Shown in pieces: positions 55,607 to 64,000 of a stretch of 64,000 nt of DNA. Position 1 is the first letter of the stretch; each line of letters opens with the position of its first letter. A model generated the notes under the pieces. The model was not told the origin of the DNA. It did no database searches and saw only the letters and a list, made by a program, of their open reading frames with translations. Both the position numbers and the translations under genes were made by a program. The stretch comes from Loripinus fragilis. Lineage: Eukaryota; Mollusca; Bivalvia; Lucinida; Lucinidae. The DNA lies in assembly GCA_964019695.1 (NCBI GenBank), contig OZ026515.1, positions 127,904,375 through 127,968,374 of the forward strand. The letters run 5' to 3'.

Positions 55607-57501
55607 ATGGTGGCTCAATCCCAGTGTGCACCGAGCGAAAGGCGACAGGTTAGTTCGTGCTAGCGGATTTCCTGTGCGACAATGGGAGTGTTTCAATTGA
55701 CCGGTCCCGGCTTTTATACTTTCCCTGTTTCGATAACTAGTACTACCCTCAATGACCCGGAAATAAAACTTCAGGTCAGGCACATGTCATCAATATGGCT
55801 GCTCCCATGATGAACAGTTCCTTGTTGGTTGTTTTTTGCGCATTGTTTGCTGAGCTGATACTTGCAGCGTGGAATACAAATGATTTTCTTAAAAGAGAAC
55901 ATAGTTTAACGAAACCTTACACAGGTTGTTAAATTTAATGACCTTATTTGGTTAGAACGTTGATATTTTAAACACACTTTATCTACCCCACCCATGATGC
56001 TCCCATTCCAGGGTTTATTTTTGGAACAAGGGAAAGGAACAAGGCCAAATTGTTTGTGGATCAATGGAACAAAGGCAATTAGAGTTTACGGAAACTTCGA
56101 AAGGGGGCGTATTTTTATGCCTATCTTGTTTTGTATAGTAATGACAAAGGAATCGTTAAGACTAGCAACCCCAGCTGCGCCAGATTTTGGATTATGAATG
56201 GTGGAAAAATACCATACCACTGCAATCTATATCCATTTTGCATAAAAACTGTTTTGATAATCCAAATATTGTTTACATGTATTAATTGAAAATAAAATGG
56301 GCTTTCAGAAAATACCTTGTTTGTGGTCATTGACTTTCCAATAATTACTTAATTGACAGGTAATTATCGATATTGTAGGTAATTAACACCTGAGATGAAT
56401 GGTGGCTATTTTGGGCGCGAAAGTAGGACGGTGTATGCAAATGAACTAGCATGCGACAAAAGCATGGTCATTTGCATAATTAAAAATAGCATAACCAATC
56501 AGATGAGATGTCAGGCTATCCCATGGTTTGTGCGCTTAGTCGCTACGACCTCCAAAACTTATGTTATATTTAGTGAAAGTCAAGGCAAAATCGGTTGAAA
56601 ACTGTTTGGTAAATCACCAAAGCTCACAAAAGATCGCTTTCTATACCTTATTCCCTTTCTAACCATGTATATTTTGTCGTATTTCAAGTTAATTTACCGA
56701 CCCGCACGGCGGTTCAAAGGTCATGACCCTCACGGAAATCCCCAATTCTGACTTGTAAACAACCGACGCCATCTTGAATTTTAGCTACCGGTCAATAAAT
56801 TATCAAAGTTTATCTCAAAAGTTAAGTGAAACTAATTGGTCCCATGCACAAAAGGTGTTACAGAAATGATATTTATCCCTTATATTTAATATTTAAATGA
56901 AAAATATCCATCATTTTTTTTATCTTTTTCGTTTTTTTTCTATTTTCCCACAGTACCACAAAACGCATTGTGAAGCCGATCTCGCTTGGAGATTTTTCCA
57001 TTTGCCAAGTGCAATGTCTATTTTGCCTATCACTGCATTAATAAAACACAAAATCGCTGCAGAAAATCATGAATTGGCCATTCAAGTATAAGACTGTTAT
57101 GAATTTGATACAATTTGATAATGATTCAAGCTAAATTTGGACATTTTCACAGACTTCAGAAACGACCATCGGCAGACATTTATAAATGTGTAACCTATAT
57201 TCGGACAGTACCAGAATTCGTACATTCTATCAATTTCTTTTTCTTCTTCCTTTTTTTTCAGAAAAATACTCAACAAGACTGGGTCATCCTAATGAAAGCC
57301 CACAATGGAAGATTCTTGGGCAATTCTGTAAATGGTTCGAAAACAATTTGTATTAAAACAGGGTTTCATCCCAGATTATGCATCATCTCTGCAGATAATT
57401 GCTACTTAAAGCAAAGTGATGCTATATGTATGAAATACAAACATGACAAAGTAGTCTTATTAACACTTTCCTTGCTTGAGGCAACTTTTGTTGTCTGTTG
57501 A
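55607..57501 (+). CDS. Candidate host gene, three exon-like blocks in phase 0
   Basis: Block 1, 55607-55648: ATG plus 13 codons (MVAQSQCAPSERRQ), ending CGACAG before GTTAGT, a strong donor. Block 2, 56954-57085 (132 bp): preceded by a long pyrimidine tract ending TTTTCCCACAG and followed by CAA/GTATAAG. It encodes YHKTHCEADLAWRFFHLPSA and MSILPITALIKHKIAAENHE. Block 3, 57262-57501: preceded by TTCTTCCTTTTTTTTCAG, encoding KNTQQDWVILMKAHNGRFLG, FHPRLCIISADNCYLKQSDA and HDKVVLLTLSLLEATFVVC then TGA. All three junctions are phase 0, giving about 138 residues. I do not recognise the family; there is no signal peptide or clear membrane segment. Middle exons could be missing between blocks 1 and 2. 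Confidence 0.5.
55650..56950. other. Putative first intron
   Basis: CpG-richer at its start, AT-rich later. Open frames at 55994-56197 and 56395-56598 were examined as extra exons. The first follows a CCCATTCCAG acceptor-like site but has no good donor in frame. Confidence 0.4.
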
Positions 57502-57519
57502 TAACCTTTACTGATAACA

Positions 57520-58065
57520 GCTTGAACCCAAATCAATTTGAACCCAGATCAGGATTAACAGAATCTCCATCTGAACCATTTGACGCTCTAGCTGAGTGTT
57601 CCACAATGATTTTTTTTTATAAAAAGTCAATTTCATTTTCCATATTTTAACACACATACAATGTACATATACTTTTAAAGATCAGTTTTACAATACATAC
57701 ATATGAATTCAAAGATCAGTTTGAACCCCTGGGTTTGAACCCAGATCAGCTAGGACCTACAGAAAGTTGGTCCTGATTTGAATCCCATGACCGTTTGATA
57801 CTCGTTGTTCCAGAACTGAGCCAGAAGTATTTTTGAAAAAGTCAATTTCATTTTCTGTATTTTAACATACATACATATAAATCCAAAGATCAGTTTTAAC
57901 ATACTTACAAATCAAAAGATCAGGAGCACTGACAGAACATCATTCCTCATCTGGATCCAAACCGTTTGACATTCGGCCGAATTTCTGGTAGTGTACCAGA
58001 AATAATTTTTGGAGAAGGGCAATTTATTTTCCTTATTTTTAACATACATACCGTAAATCCAATTT
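57520..58065 (+). repeat. ~200-bp repeat in three tandem copies, R5-related
   Basis: Copies start near 57524, 57735 and 57935. Each carries TTTGAACCCAGATCAGG or a relative, (C)CGTTTGACNCT, a GTGTTCCAGAA-like stretch, AAAAGTCAATTTCATTTTC, TATTTTAACATACATAC and AATCCAAAGATCAGTTT. The first parts are the R5 mini-palindrome. It lies immediately downstream of the candidate gene. Confidence 0.65.
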
Positions 58066-58069
58066 TTGA

Positions 58070-58950
58070 AATATTTTAACTTCATTTGTTTCATTGGGCT
58101 TTTAGCCATCCAAGATATTTCATTCATGTGGAGTCAAGTTATTGCACATCTTATTCTGATCAGAACCAACAAGAGGTTCTCTTAAATTTATTCAAATTTA
58201 TACGTACATGTAGTGAAATGGGACAGAGAGGAGTGAAAGACAAGACAAACAGTCAAACACTGTATATAAATGTTTTAAAGTATTCATTTTTATATACTTT
58301 TATGCTTATTTACATGTTCTGCATAAATTATAACACTTTGATACCATATACAGATGATTTTTAAAATCTGTCCTACATCAGTGTGAACGAAGAAAAAAAT
58401 AACACACAAAAGTGCTTCATATATTATTGAATAGCTTCTTTTTTTTAAGAGATACAACAAAAGCAACATAAAAAATGAACTGGGCAGGAAAAAATACATA
58501 TATACTGAAAGTTTCATAAAGATATCTTGAAAAATAAAAAAGTTATAACAATTTCTTTAAAATTCTGCGACGCGTCGGGTCCGTCACGGCACACTAAAAT
58601 TCAGCATCCAGTATAGCAGAAAAATTCCAGAAAATACCTGATTTTCCGGGTATTAAGATTGTTGTAACTTTGGTTCTAGTAAAGGTATCTTCAAAATCTA
58701 AACTGTTTTGTGCAGCTTTTCACAAGCTGTATTAGATGGCTATTGAATAAAAGCATTATTTTACACTTAAAAAAACAGCTGGGGTTGCTAATAAGACTGC
58801 CCGGCTATATCTGTCGCCATTATAACCCAGTCCAATTCAAGCAGCGATTTTATCATAATAATTTAATAAATCAAGAATGTGTTGAATATAAATAAAATCT
58901 TAAAAGAATAAGCTTTGCGATGATATATAATTTATTGAGCTACGTAATAC
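58070..58950. other. AT-rich non-coding stretch
   Basis: No feature recognised; short frames only. Confidence 0.4.
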
Positions 58951-58960
58951 AGTTATTTCA

Positions 58961-59843
58961 CGGTCCCTAGATTTACCGGAAAGACTCGAATTACTGGAAA
59001 GACCACTGAAATACCGGAAAGACCAAAGAATAATAGGGAAATATTGATATGCCCTTCGCCAATTAAGAAGGCTATTATTGATTATTGAATATTGTTAATA
59101 TTTTAGTATCTAGTATATTTTTAGTATATATGTTAAAATTTGTTATATATTTTTGGATATTTTTAATTCATTTTTATGATCGTTTTGTCTTAGAAACATG
59201 AGTTGAAAAAAAGATAAGAAGATTTCCCTTTTCAAATTACCGAAAATGTACGGCTTAAATTAAATACGTCAAAATCATATTATAGAATAGTTGTGTGTTT
59301 GGCAAAATGTGATTTGTGAGAAAATAAAGCTGGCATATACATGGCATAACCATACATCGACTTACCGAAACTGAAGCGTGAAAGTTAAAATACCAAAAAG
59401 GCATAACATATGCGGATATATAAGAATCATTGACCAAAGTTTAAAATATAAGAATCATAAACTGAGCTTCAAAGTTCAAACTAAAGGACATTAAAAGATA
59501 TAAATATGAGAAAATGCATTTAAACATTCTTGCATAACGTCTTTTATTGGATGGATGGATGTGTTCCCTTTTTCTGAAACATGTTCGTTGATTGGGTTTG
59601 TTCCTCGTGTTAACAATGGTCCTTTAATAAGGCTAGTTAGTTCCACCTCATTGTCACACTGATTAGTTCTAGGTGTTAACAAGGGCCCTTCAATTAGGCC
59701 TTAATCCAAGCTATTAGTCCTTTCAATAAAAAAGATTAAAGTTAAATCAATACAGGAAATAACCCCCTATTATTCTTTGGCCTTTCCGGTATTTCCGTGG
59801 TCTTTCCGGTAATTCGGGTCTTTCCGGTAAGTCTAGGGACCCC
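58961..59843. mobile_element. 883-bp TIR element with ACCGGAAAGAC iterons
   Basis: Ends CGGTCCCTAGATTTACCGGA (left) and, reverse-complemented, GGGGTCCCTAGACTTACCGG (right). The TIRs run about 85 bp with three ACCGGAAAGAC-type repeats each and end in AAAGAATAATAGGG on both sides. TTATTTCA (58953-58960) and TTATTTCG (59844-59851) flank it, a 7-of-8 target duplication, as hAT-like elements make. The interior holds no transposase but has a duplicated GTGTTAACAAGGGCCCTTCA-like block (59590-59700). Confidence 0.75.
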
Positions 59844-59854
59844 TTATTTCGTTA

Positions 59855-61690
59855 TCGTGACTTCAATTTAGCCGACATTGATCAATTTTCAGAAAATATG
59901 ACAAATGGCGGACAGCGACCTCAAACATATGCCAACTTTAAATATTCATAAAAAATTAACCAATCGGTCTACAAGAAATATTTTGACTTTGCAATAATGA
60001 GGATAAATATATAGAAATGATATCATTCAAAAAAATCGGGCATTTCCGGCGGCCATGTGACTAATAATCGTGCTTGAAGATTGGTCAACTTCTAAGCCGT
60101 GTATCTCCGTTATTTACCGACAGGACCTAGGCAGGGCTTCCCCAACAAATATAGTGTAATTTTAGTAATCTTAATAAATGTGTTTTTTTGCACTTCTGCT
60201 ATTTATAAAGCTACTATAATGCGTAAATAACATTGTGAGTATCAGGAAAATGGCTGACACTCAACAACTGATTTATGATTTATTCACTTTAACGACTGAC
60301 CTCCAGCCAGTGATATATTAAGCGACAAATCACTGCGAGTGCGAATCTATTTCTTAAATATATAACATGCTACTTAGTGTTGTTTTGCGAAATGATGGGG
60401 AAATCAATGTCATTGATCATGCAAGAGTTGTCTAAACGTTCCGAGACCCTCTGTCACGTTTGATCAATTACTAATCGGTTATACATCGAAATGCAAGGAC
60501 CGATTATCGATTAGCATTGTGGCTTCGATTAGCCTGCAGAGTACAAGGTTTAACTACTTCGTTACAGCAATTTATACGCATCTACTGTTTACGACAATGC
60601 ACTTCAGGGCACTTCCGGTTTAAACAGAAAATAACAGGAGGCAATTACGCTTGGATTTTAATTGAATAAATAGACAGAACATCCATGGTGGATTTTGACA
60701 GATGGATTTCTGAAGGGTAGTAATGTTCAAAGCAGCATAACTTTTTTTATTTGAGAACAGATTTTGATAATTCAAGGGGCATTGTCTTTCTGAAGAATTG
60801 TACTTTAAGACTATATACTTTTTAATTAGAAATATTGCAATTCTAAAAATGGGTTGTTATTACTATTTTGTACACGTTTTTTCAACAATGAGGTCCAATT
60901 CACCTAGTGAGGCTCTTGCAAAAATAAACTTTTTATGACAGAAGTAAGGTTTTGCCTAAATATTCTTACAGGTTCCTGGTAATCCGTTGCAAAAAAATTT
61001 GATGCACCACTCAAGTAGATCCTGTGATTTGAGCATAGGAATGAAGCCACTCTTTTGCTGTAATTATGTGTACATAGTGCACCAGTCATTTGTATCCACT
61101 GCTCCCCCACCTACGGGGTTCACTTTTCAGAGCCCTGGTATAAGACGCGCCCTGTGGGGACAAACTGATGGTAGCAACCCTGCTCTTTGCCCCAGCCTAC
61201 ACAACAGAAAATCCCACCTGGGTAAGTGTCCCAATGTTATAGCCCCTCCCCCCCCCCCCCCCCCTTAGCAAAAAAACAGGCCTCTGGTGAACCTTGCCGC
61301 TGAGCTACAATAAAGCTGCCGTAAGGTTTGTGCAATATTTGCTGTAGGGTTACGGCAATCTTTTACCATGCAAATGAGCTCCATATTTGTTTATGGCTAT
61401 CGCAGGAAAGTCATCCCTTCAATTATGGCTTCTGGCGATGCTTCAGTGATGACTTCTCATAATGAATATTCATAAGAAACTTTCGGCGAAGCAGCTGCGA
61501 ACATCGCCAGAACATTACCACAGCTTCTAGTAATGCTTTGGCACACCGATAATGGCTAATGAATATTCATAGATTTCAGTAATGTTCGTATAATAGATTA
61601 CCTCCCTTTAAGAGAGAGATTAGCTCCCTTGAAAATTAACTATTATCTCCCTTAAAGGGTATCCATTGTTGGTTACCTCCCTTGAGTAAT
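59855..61690. other. Non-coding stretch
   Basis: Contains a poly-C run at 61247-61264 and TTCCCTT-rich text near 61600-61690 (CTCCCTTTAAGAGAG, CTCCCTTGAAAATTAAC) that repeats itself loosely. No exon or element is recognised. Confidence 0.4.
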
Positions 61691-61701
61691 ACATTATACA
61701 A

Positions 61702-61837
61702 TTATTGACTTCAATGAGGTAGACATAAGGATTAATCTACCCGAAAAAGTGATAATTCACCAAGGCAGCTAGGCCGAGGTGAATATCTCTTTTAAGGGTA
61801 GATAAATCCTTATGTCTACCGAAATAGAAGTCAATAA
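61702..61837. repeat. Foldback element C (~40-bp arms)
   Basis: TTATTGACTTCAATGAGGTA then GACATAAGGATTAATCTACC faces GGGTAGATAAATCCTTATGT then CTACCGAAATAGAAGTCAAT with few mismatches. The loop is about 58 bp. Confidence 0.75.
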
Positions 61838-62276
61838 CTGTTTTGTTTGTTGACTTTTCAACTTAGAATGAAAATTTTCTACTTTCACTTTTGTTGTTGA
61901 AGTCAACCTTCAAGCTAAGGACTTTCTAACAAGTTTTATCAACTGTTATTAAATTATTTTAATGTAGTATTTTGCAATTTGAAATGTATATTAATTCTCT
62001 GAATGTGGAATTTAAAATGTAATCATAAAACTTTTTTTTACATTTTGTTTATTCAAACAAAGATAAATGAACAAACAAAACATAGCAAAACAGTTGTTAA
62101 AATTCATGAAAGTCTTTAGTTTACCTGTTGGGATGTGAAACAGCAAATCATTTCAATTTCATGCAGCACATGCTAGTTTTATTCTCATCATGCTATTTTT
62201 AGCTCTCTAGAGGGTGATATTGCAGAAGTCTCAAAAATATCAATTTCTGGAAACTAGTTTGAGCTGGGTTACATCC

Positions 62277-63110
62277 TATACTCAGAAGAAAAAGTTTAGT
62301 CAGTACAGACACTGTGTGCAATAATTTTGCTAGACAGTCTTAATATTGACAAAAACCTTACTCAACATGAAATTCATTTAATTTCCTATAAATGTGAACA
62401 TTTTCAACAAAACATTTTGAACATTAACCCATTTTCTTCAACAAAATCACACATCAAAATTCAAATTTCAAAACTCAAAAATCAGTGATGTACCCCTCAG
62501 ACGATTTCTGACAGTACAGACGGAAATTCTCGTACCTGTGGCATGTCTAAGACGTTTAAGAAGTTTCTGAGCGGCCATGAAGCGATTATGTCATGTTGAC
62601 GTCACTTTGACCCTAACTTCAAGTGGCGTCGTTATCACTGGTCTCACTGGCGGAGGCTTGTTATTTTTACTGCCAGACTGTCGAAAACATGTTTGCAGAC
62701 GATAAATTAATTTTTCATTACATCCAAAACTACGTGGCACGTCAGCAGCACGTGCATCTGCTTCAAAACATCCAAACGCTGCATTTCTGTAATTTGTCGA
62801 TAGCCTGGACGGCGACTTAAGCTTGCTAACACTGAATTTTCTCCGGATAATTGCAATAGGAACAACTCTCTTTCAATATCAAACAGCATATGCGAAAATA
62901 ACCCTGCTGGTTTACCACAGCACGTGCACGTCGTGCATTTTGAAATTTGGTTGATACAGTCTAATAGAGGCATTATTTATCACACAATAAACAGGTACAT
63001 GTAGAGTTACGATAAAACAACTCATGTATACAATTTGACAATGATGTATCCAGTATTGTTGATTTTTTGAGAAAACATAAATACTGACTAAACTTTTTCT
63101 TCTGAGTATA
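62277..63110. mobile_element. TIR-bounded element (834 bp) with possible transposase remnant
   Basis: TATACTCAGAAGAAAAAGTT then TAGTCAGTA at 62277-62305 is matched in reverse complement at 63082-63110, essentially perfectly (29 bp). On the minus strand inside, from an ATG at 62578, a short frame reads AAQKLLKRLRHATGTRISVC then TVRNRLRG, resembling the second helix-turn-helix of Tc1-like transposases. A cysteine-containing frame (62973-62707) lies upstream. The relation between TIRs and frames is an inference. Confidence 0.45.
62464..62660 (-). pseudogene. Tc1-like transposase HTH fragment (tentative)
   Basis: The 37-codon frame from ATG 62578 has a KLLKRL..ATGTRISVCTVRNRL pattern typical of the DNA-binding half of Tc1-like transposases (family pattern ATG-x-x-I/V-S-x-x-T-V-R-x-R-L). 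The reading upstream continues with one stop (VKVTST, stop, HNRFM). The catalytic DDE region is absent. It could be a chance resemblance because only about 30 residues are involved. Confidence 0.35.
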
Positions 63111-63119
63111 TATCACCTT

Positions 63120-63300
63120 CTGAGTCAGTTTAGACCAGTTTTCAGGTAGACATAGAGATTTATAAAGACAAATTGGGCCAATCAGGAGACAGGATTCTCT
63201 CCAGTCATATAACAATATAGGATATTGCCCCTGAATTAAATATTTCAAGTGCTTACTGGGTAGTTCTCCATTCTTCCGTTGATTTTATTTTTCAAAGTTT
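63120..63300. other. Non-coding spacer
   Basis: Short AT-rich gap; nothing supported. Confidence 0.3.
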
Positions 63301-63305
63301 TTGAA

Positions 63306-63385
63306 CATGAAACAGTTTGGATCCAGATCAGGCCCTACCTTTTGTCCTGCGATTTTGTTGGGCCTGATCTGGGTCTAAACTGTAT
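63306..63385. repeat. Mini-palindrome R5, best copy
   Basis: AGTTTGGATCCAGATCAGGC (left) faces GCCTGATCTGGGTCTAAACT (right), 23-bp arms with two mismatches around a 27-base loop. Degenerate relatives at 19545, 33418, 34995 and 57520-58060. Confidence 0.7.
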
Positions 63386-63614
63386 GCAAAACTTACCAGC
63401 AGATGAAACTTTTGCAGACAAAGCGTTAAAACACTCAATGAATCGCTGTTACTGTATATATGATGTAGAAACATTATTGGTGAAAAAGTAACTTTTTAAT
63501 AGCTTGAATAGCTATACTGCCAATGTCCTTCAGAACAGTTTTGGCATCTTGAATTATTTGTTTAAGTTCTACTAAGGATAGTGTCTAAGGATATATAATT
63601 TTATTTGTAAAGTA

Positions 63615-63837
63615 CATGCGCGGATCCAGAAAGTTTTGTCAGAGGGGGTGAAAATTTGATAACATTTTTTTTTGTTGATGAGGGGATAGAGAATTGAAAT
63701 ACCGCTATAAATGGGCCATCATCGGCCCACCAGCGAAATGCCATTAAAATGGTGTTTCGCTGGTGGGCCGATGATGGCCCAACATTGAATGCTGGCTTGG
63801 TAGCTGCAATTCGGGGGGGGGGGGGGGGGGGGGGGGT
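63615..63837. mobile_element. R3 palindromic element, copy 6 (one end missing)
   Basis: Starts CATGCGCGGATCCAGAAAGT. It has the best-preserved central hairpin of the family: GGGCCATCATCGGCCCACCA (63713) facing TGGTGGGCCGATGATGGCCC, arms of about 32 bp. It stops at a G-run (63815-63836) without the closing GGATCCGCGCATG end. Confidence 0.75.
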
Positions 63838-64000
63838 CCAAATTAAGTAGATTTTAATAAAAAAAAAAATATTTACAAAATAGCTATATTCCAATAAAAC
63901 AAAGAAAAGATAATTCCTTTCAAACTCTGCTTTATTTTCTGACCATGTTATCTCTTTCACTCAGTCTCTTTAAGTGACCAGTATTTTAGAATTTTGGACA

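Overview
This window looks like animal nuclear DNA, most likely from a bivalve or other mollusc. It is AT-rich, intron-style DNA with no operons. It is packed with tRNA-derived SINEs ending in a GACGTTAAA-type tail, truncated non-LTR retrotransposons, palindromic and TIR elements, foldback sequences and long simple repeats. Most of the longer open frames are translated repeats. The species call is an inference from this repeat style; no diagnostic host gene is recognised.

Layout. 0-10 kb: dispersed repeat R1, a foldback (3.06-4.0 kb), a palindromic R3 element caught between 38-bp direct repeats (5 kb), a candidate last exon of a host gene (5734-5924), and a long-TIR element (6847-8976) carrying a nested 840-bp TIR element with an 8-bp target duplication. 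10.86-17.32 kb: a structurally complete non-autonomous LTR retrotransposon on the minus strand with 255-bp LTRs, a 5-bp target duplication, a PBS-like and a PPT-like site. It carries HhH, RS-rich, Gag and protease remnants and two minisatellites, but no RT, RNase H or integrase. 17-43 kb: mostly AT-rich non-coding DNA with further R3 copies, SINEs, microsatellites and foldbacks. 43.2-49.3 kb: repeated composite repeat/microsatellite units interrupted by a SINE and by a 1.9-kb TIR element whose ends are runs of CTCGGCCCA iterons. 49.2-55.4 kb: minus-strand graveyard of non-LTR retrotransposons: a chimeric ORF2/ORF1 fragment, an element with its RT core deleted, and a longer RT plus RNase H element with a CAA-type tail. 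55.36-57.5 kb: the best host-gene candidate, a TCTCGCGAGA promoter-type motif followed by three exon-like blocks on the plus strand that all keep phase 0. 57.5-64 kb: a triplicated repeat, an 883-bp TIR element, another TIR element with a possible transposase-like HTH remnant, and an R3 copy at the right end.

The strongest candidate for something undescribed is the LTR element at 10.86-17.32 kb. Its Gag-like product is preceded by a serine/arginine-rich domain of roughly 340-380 residues and a helix-hairpin-helix segment, and a repeat array between Gag and protease has been pushed into another reading frame by two compensating indels. All functional statements are from reading the sequence; no database search was possible.
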